DNA of 64,000 nt, from contig NW_023601104.1 of NCBI RefSeq assembly GCF_014898055.3, forward strand, positions 39,124,210 through 39,188,209, in the 5' to 3' direction. Shown here piece by piece: positions 19,804 to 28,715 of this stretch; positions within the stretch are counted from its first letter, which is position 1, and every line of letters begins with the position of its first letter. The notes below the pieces were generated by a model, which had not been told where the DNA came from, made no database searches, and worked only from the letters and a program-made list of their open reading frames with translations. A program made the position numbers and the translations under genes. The DNA comes from Talpa occidentalis. Lineage: Eukaryota; Chordata; Mammalia; Eulipotyphla; Talpidae.

Positions 19804-22026
19804 ATGAATTTCAGCAGTTTAATCCCTAACTTGAGTTCTTTCAGTTTTTTTCCGGCCTTGAATTTAAGTAGCCTTTTTCCATTAAATATTACCACCAGTT
19901 TGATAAGTGTAAATAATTGGATTAGACCTAGCTTATGGCACGTGATTTTAATTCTGTATACATATGTGAATGGTTTCCAAGCCATCCCTTTGCAGTCTGT
20001 GCTTCTAGGTGTTTTTTTGGTAATGTGCATAGGCGCCATGTGCTACATTTTTGTTTCTATGAGAAGTAGTGGTTGTACTTCACATACTGAGAATGTGCTG
20101 CAACAAATTCAAGCTCTTAACTTAGCGATGAAACAACAAAATCAGGCTTTTGAGTCAGCTTTTCAAAGCGTGCAGCATCAAGTGCAACGACAAAATCAGA
20201 CTTTTGAGTCAGCTTTTCAAAGCATGCAGGATCAAGTGCAACGACAAAATCAGACTTTTGAGTCAGCTTTGCAACGACAAAATCAGACTTTTGAGTCAGC
20301 TTTTCAAAGCATGCAGGATCAAGTGCAACGACAAAATCAGGCTTTTGATTCAGCTATTGGCAGTGTGAGGGACGAAAATCGTAACGTTTTTGAGTCCGCC
20401 TTTAAAAGTGTGCAGGACCAGATACAGGCCGCCCTCCATGAATGGGATATGACACAGAAAAAGGCTAGAATAATGGTGCAGAGAAGAGATAAATGTTCTC
20501 CTTCCCATGAGGACTGCAGAAGGGCAGAGTTAGAAGAGGAAGAGATTCATATGCTAAATACCTTAAACTCGTCAGGACAAAGGCTTTCTCCACGTGACCA
20601 GGCCCCTCCTGAGGCCCCTCCCGCACAGACTCCTGAGGCTTCAGGACAAGGGCCTTCTCCACGTGACCAGGCCCCTCCTGAGGCCCCTCCCGTACAGATT
20701 CCTGAGGCTTCACAGCCTCCATTGCCCTCCAGGGAGGTAGATATCGTGGTGTCTCCTCCCCACACTAGGAGCGGCACCCATTTTGGCAGTAACGACCGCT
20801 CTGTGGCAGGACAGTTTCCTCTTCGCCAGCTGCCGATAGGTGGCGTGAATGAAGAGGGGAAACCTGCTGGGTACTTTTGGTCGCACCATCCTTTTAGCAC
20901 CGGGGACCTCCTAACTTGGAGGAACTCTGTTCCCTCGTACCGGCAGGCTCCTAAGAGGATGGCGAACTTGTTTGCCTCCGTTTTTCTCTCCCACTGCCCT
21001 AACTGGGCAGATATACAGATGATGTTACATGTTTTACTAGGTTTAGATGAGCGGAGGATAGTAGTGAGGAAAGCCAGGGAAGAGGCTGCACGTCTCCACC
21101 AACAGGATAGCCAAAACCCGAAGCCAGAGATTGCTGTCCCAGAGGTAGATCCTCAATGGGACCCCAACAATGGAGGACTGGCGAAGTTGGATCTCTATAA
21201 AAAATGTTTATTGGCAGGACTGGAGCAGGGAATCCCCAAACAAAAAAATTTTAATAAAATATTGGAACTTACACAAGGGGCTAATGAGGATCCATCTGAA
21301 TTCCTTGAGAGGATTATTCAGACGTATTCAGACCACACGGATTTAAATCCAGATGCCCCAGAAAATGCTCGTGTGCTCACTGTGGCGTTCATCACAAATA
21401 GTGCTCCAGACATAAGGAGAAAGCTAGCAAAGATAGACGGCGTCACAGAGATGAGTCCGTCCCAGGTAGTGGACTTAGCATTTAAGGTTTATAATAATAG
21501 AGAGAACAGGAGAGAGGACAGGAGACCGAAACCTGCGACTGTTTTTGTACAAAGAGAGCACAGGCCAGAGTTTCGGGATAACAGTAATGGACAGAGACGT
21601 GAACCCCTAGGAAGAGATCAGTGTGCTTTCTGTAGGGAAGAGGGACATTGGAAGGACAGTTGTCCCAGGTTACAGGACAGAGGCAGACGCAGTAATTCCA
21701 GCAGACAGGATAGAAGACCGAGGACACCACGACAGGATGATTCACGTAGGGGTTACAGGAGGGAATATAGGAGGAGTACACAGAACCAGGAACCAAGGAG
21801 AGAGGAAAGAGCACAGAGTAGAGGCTCAGATGAAGATAGGAGGGAATATAGACAGAGTAGAAGGAATCGAGAGCCCAGCACAGAGGACAGGAGACCAGTG
21901 ATAGCACAGAGTAGGGTCTCAGGTGAAGATAGGAGGGAATATAGACAGAGTAGAAGGAATCGGGAGCCAAGTGTGGAGGAAAGGAGACAAATGATAGTTC
22001 ATGGAGAAGGTTCAGATGAAGAATAG
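19804..22026 (+). CDS. gag: Gag polyprotein with membrane-anchor N-terminus
   Basis: This is a structural polyprotein of 740 residues. The start is the first ATG of the leader, with A at -3. Residues 43-56 are hydrophobic and 62-86 form a clear transmembrane-length segment (ends VMCIGAMCYIFVSM). Residues 97-215 are a glutamine-rich repetitive coiled coil built on an RQNQTFESAFQSMQDQV unit. Residues 255-310 are proline-rich with a tandem repeat. A gammaretroviral capsid follows (about 355-560, starting GYFWSHHPFS), then one zinc knuckle CAFCREEGHWKDSC (607-620) and an Arg-rich repetitive tail of about 120 residues. Residue 2 is Asn, so the usual N-myristoyl glycine is absent and no matrix domain is recognised. 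I find no PPxY or PTAP late-budding motif. No stop interrupts it. The inferred role is a Gag that inserts into a cell membrane instead of binding it by myristate. Confidence 0.88.
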   Translation: MNFSSLIPNLSSFSFFPALNLSSLFPLNITTSLISVNNWIRPSLWHVILILYTYVNGFQAIPLQSVLLGVFLVMCIGAMCYIFVSMRSSGCTSHTENVLQQIQALNLAMKQQNQAFESAFQSVQHQVQRQNQTFESAFQSMQDQVQRQNQTFESALQRQNQTFESAFQSMQDQVQRQNQAFDSAIGSVRDENRNVFESAFKSVQDQIQAALHEWDMTQKKARIMVQRRDKCSPSHEDCRRAELEEEEIHMLNTLNSSGQRLSPRDQAPPEAPPAQTPEASGQGPSPRDQAPPEAPPVQIPEASQPPLPSREVDIVVSPPHTRSGTHFGSNDRSVAGQFPLRQLPIGGVNEEGKPAGYFWSHHPFSTGDLLTWRNSVPSYRQAPKRMANLFASVFLSHCPNWADIQMMLHVLLGLDERRIVVRKAREEAARLHQQDSQNPKPEIAVPEVDPQWDPNNGGLAKLDLYKKCLLAGLEQGIPKQKNFNKILELTQGANEDPSEFLERIIQTYSDHTDLNPDAPENARVLTVAFITNSAPDIRRKLAKIDGVTEMSPSQVVDLAFKVYNNRENRREDRRPKPATVFVQREHRPEFRDNSNGQRREPLGRDQCAFCREEGHWKDSCPRLQDRGRRSNSSRQDRRPRTPRQDDSRRGYRREYRRSTQNQEPRREERAQSRGSDEDRREYRQSRRNREPSTEDRRPVIAQSRVSGEDRREYRQSRRNREPSVEERRQMIVHGEGSDEE
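20136..20380 (+). repeat. Tandem repeat in gag coding the coiled coil
   Basis: Units of about 54 bp containing CGACAAAATCAGACTTTTGA repeat several times, with one shortened unit. They stay in frame, giving repeated RQNQTFESAF blocks. Such repeats can change length by slippage, so copy number may vary among proviruses. Confidence 0.85.
21830..21975 (+). repeat. Tandem repeat in gag coding the Arg-rich tail
   Basis: A unit of about 90 bp containing GGAGGGAATATAGACAGAGT appears twice, with a more diverged earlier copy near 21755. It encodes RREYRQSRRNREPS-type blocks after the zinc knuckle, probably adding to nucleic-acid binding. Confidence 0.75.
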
Positions 22027-22055
22027 GGGTGCCCAGGGGTTCCACTAGATCTTAA

Positions 22056-25000
22056 ACCCATCAAAATAACCCCCTCAGAGCCCCGGTAACCCTCGCTGTG
22101 GGGGATCGCCTGATTGATTTCTTGGTGGACACTGGAGCAACATACTCAGTTTTGAATTCGAAATTAACTAAAATGAGCAAAAAGACTGCAGCAGTCATTG
22201 GGGTTACAGGGAAGTCACAACAGACACCCTTCCTGCAACCTTTGGAGTGCCGGCTAGGCACCACACAGCTCCAGCACAGCTTCCTGTACATGGAAGAGTG
22301 TCCAATCCCTCTCCTTGGCCGTGACCTTTTAAGTAAGCTCAATGCACGAATTATATTCTCACCCAAAAATCAGAGGCTTCACCTACAGGTTCCTCCAGAG
22401 CATGCTCTGCGGTTCCAGATGTTGCTTACTCAAGATGCTCCACCAAAAAGTGAAATTTTACCTCCAGAAATTGTTGAAAGAGTAAGTAAAGGGGTATGGG
22501 CTGATGGAACCCCAGGACGTGCGAAAAATGCGGAGCCTGTAAAGATAGAAGTGATAGAGGGGAGCAAAACCCCGAGAAGGAAACAATACCCCTTAAGGGA
22601 GGAGGCCTTGAGAGGAATTGAGCCAGTATTGAAAAGGTTCCTTCAATCTGGACTCATTCGGCCCTGTCGCTCACCGTACAATACTCCAATTCTGCCAGTG
22701 AAGAAACCCCATACAGGCGAGTATCGTTTTGTCCAAGATTTAAGGGCTATTAATGACATTGTTCAGGATTTACATCCCACTGTGCCTAATCCGTACACCC
22801 TATTAACTGCCATACCTGGTGACTATGGGTGGTTTTCAGTATTAGACCTGAAGGATGCCTTTTTCTGTATTCCAATTGATGTCCAGGATCAACTGCTTTT
22901 TGCCTTTGAGTGGCAGGACCCTAAGTCCAAGAGCACTCTCCAGTATTGCTGGACCGTGCTTCCACAGGGATTTAAGAACTCCCCAACTATTTTTGGGGAA
23001 ATACTGGCCAGGGATCTCAGGAAGGTTCAACTAAACCAGGGTGTCTTATTGCAATATGTAGATGATTTATTGATTGCAAGTCCAGACTACGAATCCTGTC
23101 TGGAAAATACCATAGTGGTACTGAACCACCTGGAAAAATGTGGCTACAAGGTGTCACCTAACAAGGCACAGATATGCAAACAAACTGTGACGTATTTGGG
23201 GTTTGAAATCAAGAAAGGCAGACGGAGCCTGATGACGGAAAGAAAACAGGTAATTTCAGCCCTTAGAATCCCCAGTAACCGGCGACAGTTGCGCGGATTT
23301 TTGGGTATGGCTGGGTTTTGTAGGATTTGGATTCCTAATTTTGGACTAATAGCAAAACCTTTATATGATGCTCTCAAAGGCCTGGACTCTGAACCTTTGT
23401 CTTGGACTCCGGAATGTCAAAAGGCTTTTGATGAAATAAAAGTAAAGTTGATTTCAGCACCAGCATTAGGACTTCCGGATCTTAGGAAGCCATTCAGACT
23501 TTATGTACATGAGAGACAGGGGGTTGCCCTAGGAGTGCTGATCCAATTGTTGGGACCAGAAATGCAGCCCGTTGCATATCTGTCCAAACAGTTGGACCAC
23601 ACCACTAAGGGATGGCCTTCATGCTTGCGTGCTGTGGCTGCCACTTGTGACCTCCTACACGAGGCAGAGAAGTTTACATTGGGTCAGCCCATCACTGTGT
23701 GTGTGCCACATCAGGTCTTGACATTGCTGGAGCAGAAGGGTGGACTTTGGTTAACCGCTGGGCAAATGGGAAAGTATCAAGCAGCTCTGTTGGACAATCC
23801 TAATGTGAAACTGCAGGTTTCTAATTCCCTGAATCCTGCCACACTGCTTCCAAGCAATGCAGACGGACTTGAGGATGACACTTTAATCCATAACTGTTTA
23901 GAAACCATAGACACAGTGTATGCCAGCCGACCAGATCTAACGGACCAGCCTCTGCCGGATCCAGAGTGGGAGCTATTTACAGATGGCAGCAGCTTTATGG
24001 ATCAAGGCCGTCGATGTGCTGGATATGCAGTGGTGACACTCCAGAACACCGTGGAAGCCAAGGCCCTTCCGACAGGTACATCAGCACAGAAAGCCGAATT
24101 AATAGCCCTGACCCGTGCCTTGGAACTCTCAAAAGGTAAAAGAGTCAATATATTTACCGACTCAAAATACTCTTTTATGATTCTCCACATGCATGGGGCC
24201 ATTTGGAAGGAGCGGGGACTTCTTACGGCTAGCAACAAGGATGTCAAACACCCATTAGAAATCCTGGCCTTGTTAAAGGCAGTAGCTTTACCATCAGCTG
24301 TCGCTGTGATGCACTGTCCCGGCCACCAAAAGGGTGGGTCTGACTTGGCAAAGGGCAACAGGGCAGCTGATCGGGCAGCTAAGGCCGCTGCCCGTTCTGC
24401 CCTCCAGGGTGCACTCATCCCTCTTGTGGACCTGACTCAGTATGCTCCTGAATACACCGAGCGGGATGAGGAGAGAGCTCGTGCATGGGGATTTACTGAG
24501 TTTGACCCCAGCTCTACTTGGAGAGTAAACTCCCATGGGATGATACTCCTCCCGGAGGCCCTGGTATATCCGGTGCTAAAACATCTTCACGAAGGATCCC
24601 ACTATGGGAGAGATGCCTTATTAGAAACTGTACGCCCATATTTGAAGGGACCATATTTGCATAGAATAGCACAACGGATCACCCGAGGTTGTCAACTATG
24701 TGCCAGGAATAACCCCAAGACTGACTCCCACCCCAAAGCCGTTGGGGTTCAATATCGAGGCAAGTGCCCTTTTGAGGACTGGCAGGTGGACTTTACACAA
24801 ATGCCTAGAACAACAGGCAACTTCAAATACCTGTTGGTTTTTGTGGATACGTTCTCGGGATGGGTGGAAGCATTTCCCACAAAGACGGAAAAAGCTTCTG
24901 AGGTTGCAAAACAGCTGCTAAAGGAGATAATTCCTCGCTTTGGGTTGCCGGATTCTATCCAGAGTGATAATGGGCCAGCATTTGTCTCTGATGTTACTCA

Positions 25001-25643
25001 TGCAGTAAGCAGTGCGTTACAGATCAACTGGAAATTGCATGCTGCATGGAGACCGCAGTCTTCTGGGCAAACAGAAAAGATGAACCACACCTTGAAGAAA
25101 ACCTTGGCGAAACTGTGCCAAGAAACACAGCTTCGTTGGGACCAGGTACTATCCCTTGCCCTCCTCCGCATAAGAGTGGCACCTAGAAGTGGGCTACAAT
25201 TAAGCCCCTTTGAAATTGTGTTTGGAAGACCCTTCCAGGCCTCAGTTCTGAAAGCCAGTCCGGAAATAGCTCAAGATTGCCGGATCACACAATATGTGAA
25301 ACACATCCAGGAGGTTCTGACAGTAATTCATAACTTTGCAACCTCGAGAATCTCTATGCCTCCTGATCAACCATTGCATCCCTTCAAACCTGGAGATCAG
25401 GTCTTACTGAAGACCTGGCAGAGTGGGGATGCCCAAAACCAGTTGTCAGAAAAATGGACTGGTCCATATGATGTTTTGCTAAGCACACATACTTCTCTGA
25501 AACTTGCAGGAATAAAACCCTGGGTACATCATTCCAGAGTTAAGAAAGCGCCAGAAGGAACGGACCCAGAGACGAAGTCCCATTGGTCTTGTGAACCCAT
25601 TGAAGACTTGAGATATTTATTTAAGAAACAGAAAGAAACTTGA
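22056..25643 (+). CDS. pol: Pro-Pol polyprotein (protease, RT, RNase H, integrase)
   Basis: The frame opens after a TAA at 22053-22055 and has no ATG at its head, so it is not translated on its own; residue numbers below count from the GTG at 22098. Protease has the active-site DTG at 11-13 and LLGRDLL near 72-78. Reverse transcriptase has catalytic D250 and the YVDD box (320-323). RNase H keeps D629, E667, D688 and D758. Integrase has a zinc-binding H831, H835, C865, C868 set and catalytic D898, D957 and E993 with the canonical 35-residue spacing, then a C-terminal GPYDV box. All 1181 codons from 22098 are open. Gag ends at 22026 in a different frame: the gag frame beyond its UAG meets a second stop at 22087-22089, and the pol frame is closed before 22056. 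Simple stop readthrough therefore would not reach pol in this copy. A single-base change or sequencing error near the junction is the likely cause. Confidence 0.9.
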   Translation, partial: THQNNPLRAPVTLAVGDRLIDFLVDTGATYSVLNSKLTKMSKKTAAVIGVTGKSQQTPFLQPLECRLGTTQLQHSFLYMEECPIPLLGRDLLSKLNARIIFSPKNQRLHLQVPPEHALRFQMLLTQDAPPKSEILPPEIVERVSKGVWADGTPGRAKNAEPVKIEVIEGSKTPRRKQYPLREEALRGIEPVLKRFLQSGLIRPCRSPYNTPILPVKKPHTGEYRFVQDLRAINDIVQDLHPTVPNPYTLLTAIPGDYGWFSVLDLKDAFFCIPIDVQDQLLFAFEWQDPKSKSTLQYCWTVLPQGFKNSPTIFGEILARDLRKVQLNQGVLLQYVDDLLIASPDYESCLENTIVVLNHLEKCGYKVSPNKAQICKQTVTYLGFEIKKGRRSLMTERKQVISALRIPSNRRQLRGFLGMAGFCRIWIPNFGLIAKPLYDALKGLDSEPLSWTPECQKAFDEIKVKLISAPALGLPDLRKPFRLYVHERQGVALGVLIQLLGPEMQPVAYLSKQLDHTTKGWPSCLRAVAATCDLLHEAEKFTLGQPITVCVPHQVLTLLEQKGGLWLTAGQMGKYQAALLDNPNVKLQVSNSLNPATLLPSNADGLEDDTLIHNCLETIDTVYASRPDLTDQPLPDPEWELFTDGSSFMDQGRRCAGYAVVTLQNTVEAKALPTGTSAQKAELIALTRALELSKGKRVNIFTDSKYSFMILHMHGAIWKERGLLTASNKDVKHPLEILALLKAVALPSAVAVMHCPGHQKGGSDLAKGNRAADRAAKAAARSALQGALIPLVDLTQYAPEYTERDEERARAWGFTEFDPSSTWRVNSHGMILLPEALVYPVLKHLHEGSHYGRDALLETVRPYLKGPYLHRIAQRITRGCQLCARNNPKTDSHPKAVGVQYRGKCPFEDWQVDFTQMPRTTGNFKYLLVFVDTFSGWVEAFPTKTEKASEVAKQLLKEIIPRFGLPDSIQSDNGPAFVSDVTHAVSSALQINWKLHAAWRPQSSGQTEKMNHTLKKTLAKLCQETQLRWDQVLSLALLRIRVAPRSGLQLSPFEIVFGRPFQASVLKASPEIAQDCRITQYVKHIQEVLTVIHNFATSRISMPPDQPLHPFKPGDQVLLKTWQSGDAQNQLSEKWTGPYDVLLSTHTSLKLAGIKPWVHHSRVKKAPEGTDPETKSHWSCEPIEDLRYLFKKQKET

Positions 25644-27634
25644 ATGTTACTGACTTCTTTTTCCAGTTATTGTTGCAGGATACCCAAGAACTCGTTTTTT
25701 TTTTCTGAAGAAACCCTGAGAAGAAAAAAACTACCATGCTCTAACCAATCTCTTTCCTTGCAAAGTTTAGGAGATGTGAAATGACATCTAGGATCATGCA
25801 TATGCTGACAGTATTTTTTTTCTTTCATACAAAGGTTTTTAATCTTGATTTTGTTATTTCCTATCAACTTTTGTTTTTTTTTCTTTGAAGTTTTTTTGTT
25901 AACCCTGCTTGTTTTTTTATTATTACTTTGGCCTATCAGACAAACTGCAGTTGCACGGGATATCCCACGCGTGATGAATGGTAACTAAAGAGCTCTTTGT
26001 GTCTGTATGTTGTCTGTCTGTATGTCCTTGTGTCTAACCGTCTTGACCTCCAGTGATCGACAAATTGGTATACATGGTGCCTGTATAAGTTGAAAAAAAG
26101 AGTCTCCAGTTATGAGAAAAACAAAAAGTTATGGTTTGATTGTCAACATTGTGCTACTGAACTAAGCCGGTGCCTTCATAGAGATTGAATATTGTTGTTT
26201 CTGTTACTTTTCTGATATTTATGGCAAAGCTTCCCAGAAATCTAAATTCAAGTACAAATTTGGTGGCCTGTCATTTGACTGATGCAAGGAAATTTTGTGG
26301 AACCTCAGTAGAGCTCCTGAGACACTCCACGAAGTTTCTCCTTTTCCTCCTGGGAAAGCATTACATAAATTTGTTCTATTTGGCTTTTACCTAATGAAGT
26401 AAAACTGGAAGGGAAGCATTGTCACTTGGGAAAATGGTAAAAAACTTTGGTATGTCCAATATGTTAACAGTAGTATCGGGTATGTATGTAAATTGTCAGT
26501 GGTGATTGTCACCTTGTAATATTGTATAATTCAATTGTTTCACATCTACAGAAATTGTTTCTGGAAATATAGGGAGAAAAGGTCTCAACAGATTCCTATT
26601 GATGGAACTGTTGAGAGTAAAACTTTCTTACAAAGGACTCAATAGACCTGGAAATACACCTGACATTTACTAAGGTTTCTTTGACATAATACTGGAACTT
26701 TTTTTTTATGCATTCTGTCCTGAATCCACGAAATTTTTGTTTTGTTTTGTTTTGTTTTGACTAACCAGGATCTGCAGAAAGGTTGTAATTTTTTTCCAGC
26801 AAAGCTAACTTGTCACATTTTCTCTCCCCTTGATACCAACACAGCATACAAATAGTGGTAGTAATTTTTGCTACTTATTTCAGAGTCTGTTTTTGCATAA
26901 CTTCCATAGGGATTTTGTCTGTTTTAACGAAAATTGGACGTGAGTTTGATTGTGTGGCTTTGTGTGGAGTTCTTCCAGAAAGTTGAAAAAGAGCTGAACC
27001 AAGAAGAGGAGAACCTGTTTGCCTTGTTTGTAGGGTTCCAGAGACCTCCAAAGAAGGTGAGGAAGCTTGCCTCCATTGGCAGGACTGGACAACCCGGCCA
27101 ACGAAAATGCCCTGGTACCCTCGAGAAGAGGAAAGCCCAGGTGGAGTCTGATGAGACCAACTTTATACCTGAAGCCTGCATCGACCAGATGCCAACGGTT
27201 CGCTCTGATCCTGTATGGAATATTTCAACAAAGCCAGCTAAAATTGCTGTTAGTTATTTCTACTCTGTGATTTTATGCAAAAATAGAAAAATGGTTTAAA
27301 AGTAGATCTAGTTTGCAAACTTTTGCTTTGCTGTTAAAAGTTTGGGATCAAGGTTGAGAAAATTTGTGTTTTTACATCAGTTGAACCATTTTAAGATTTT
27401 TTTTTTCCTGAAATTTTTACATATCTGCTGACTTGTTTTGGCTAACGCCTCCAGATTTTTTTTTGGCTTAAACTGATGAACTATTTTTTCCTGGAGTGGA
27501 GGACTTTTGCTTTCCACAATGGACAAATACCTGGAGAGACTGGTTTTCTTTCACACTGGAACCTGACAAAACGTTCATCTGAGACTGCATCCCAACCTCC
27601 ATATATTTGATCTTCATCACCATGGAAATGGTGG
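25644..27634 (+). other. Env position of provirus, no env recognised
   Basis: About 2 kb of T-rich DNA lies between pol and the polypurine tract. I find no signal peptide, no surface/transmembrane cleavage site and no disulfide-motif region typical of gammaretroviral Env. The longest frame, 26937-27299, has no ATG near its start and encodes a lysine-rich stretch (for example KVEKELNQEEENLFALF) I do not recognise. The element thus appears env-less, or its env was replaced by non-coding DNA. Confidence 0.7.
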
Positions 27635-27653
27635 CAAAAAGTGAAAGGGGGGA
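27635..27653 (+). promoter_or_regulatory. Polypurine tract
   Basis: AAAAAGTGAAAGGGGGGAA sits two to three bases before the 3' LTR start TGTTAGG. It is the expected primer site for plus-strand DNA synthesis. Confidence 0.8.
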
Positions 27654-27655
27654 AT

Positions 27656-28131
27656 TGTTAGGGGGAAAAGGCAGTCCCAAAGCAAATTCCATACAGGCTT
27701 TGTGGACTCCACCCCCACCCCAGGCCAAAGCCAAAGACACTGGGAACTCCAAATCCCATCACCACCAAAGGGAAGGTGGCTGGGACCTGAGGGTGGGGTT
27801 AAGCAGCCAGGTGGATACAAAAGGCAGACACGTGGGCTTTGGGGGCTCTCTCTCCATTTTGGGGCCCTCGGCCAGCTCGCGGCGTCCGTCTAGCTCTGAG
27901 AGTGACTTTGGGGTTTCCAGGTCGTCGGATCGGGTAGGACGCATTAAAGACTTTATTTCCCTATTTTCTCCCTGAGTTGTACATTTTCCTTATTTCTTTT
28001 TCTCTTGTAAATAAACCTTTTATTAACCCTTTTGCGTGTGTCTGTAGTAGAGTATTCATAAGTCCCTTTAAAGCGCGCGGGTGAGGACCCACAGCCAGGA
28101 ACCCGTTTAATATCGGGGTTGCTCTATAACA
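27656..28131 (+). repeat. 3' LTR of young provirus
   Basis: This is a complete 476-bp LTR from TGTTAGGGGG to TATAACA. Its AATAAA lies near 28010. It is nearly identical to the 5' LTR and clearly related to three solo LTRs in the window. Its right end abuts the start of duplication unit B within about 8 bases. Confidence 0.93.
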
Positions 28132-28237
28132 GTTCTACCCAAGGTGCCCCTGGGGGAGTCCCTGAGTGTCCATCCCTGGGTGGAGCAAGACGGGAGAATT
28201 CGGGTGATCTTTTTATCACTGTATCAGCAATTAAAAT

Positions 28238-28715
28238 TGTTAGGGGGAAAAGGATGTCCTAAAGCTAATTCCATACAGGCTTTGTAGACTCCACCCCCGA
28301 CTCCAGACCAAAGCCAAAAGACACTGGGAACTCCAAATCCCATCCCCACCAAAGGGAAGGTGGCTGGGACCTGAGGGTGGGGTTAAGCAGCCAGGTGTGG
28401 TATAAAGCCAGACACTTGGGCTTTGGAGAGGATCCCCCATTTTGGCTCTCTGCCAGCTCGCAGTACCTGGCCAGCTCTGAGAGTGCCTTTGGATTTCCAG
28501 GTCATCGGATCAGGTAGGACGCATTAAAGACTTTATTTCCCTATTTTCTCCCTGAGTTGTACATTTTCTTAATTCCTCTTCCCTTGTAAATAAACCTTTT
28601 ATTAACCTTTTGCATGTGCCTGTAGTGGGGTATTAATAAGTCCCTTTTAAGCGCGCTGGTGAGGACCCATAGCCAGGCAACCCGTTTTATTTTATATCGA
28701 GGTTGCCCTATAACA
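28238..28715 (+). mobile_element. Solo LTR, same family as young provirus
   Basis: It runs from TGTTAGGGGGAAAAGGATGT to CCCTATAACA. It has a TATA box (GGTATAAAGC) and AATAAA. The flanks are AAAT and AAAC, an imperfect 4-bp duplication. The unit A sequence near 380-390 is the empty site, so the LTR inserted after the units diverged, and internal recombination left only one LTR. Confidence 0.88.

Larger units (their letters stand above)
19165..28131 (+). mobile_element. Young env-less gammaretrovirus-like provirus
   Basis: In order it holds a 5' LTR (19165-19604, missing its first 33 bases), primer binding site, leader, gag (19804-22026), pol (22056-25643), about 2 kb without env, a polypurine tract (27635-27653) and a 3' LTR (27656-28131). 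The LTRs differ by two substitutions (19201/27725 and 19307/27831) and one small length difference, which implies a recent insertion. Pol clearly groups with the gammaretroviral (ERV1) type. GTTC flanks both sides (19161-19164, 28132-28135). The gag and pol frames are offset, so this copy is probably defective for Gag-Pol although both frames are open. Confidence 0.92.

Noticed and set aside
21482..22045. 187-codon minus-strand frame inside gag
   Set aside because: It mirrors the repetitive Arg-rich gag tail and shows no independent features; treated as an antisense shadow.
22098..22100. Start codon for a separate pol protein
   Set aside because: The codon is GTG inside a protease domain that continues upstream; retroviral pol is made as a Gag fusion.
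26185..26394. 69-codon hydrophobic frame as an env remnant
   Set aside because: It has no start context, cleavage site or Env motif; the length is within chance in T-rich DNA.
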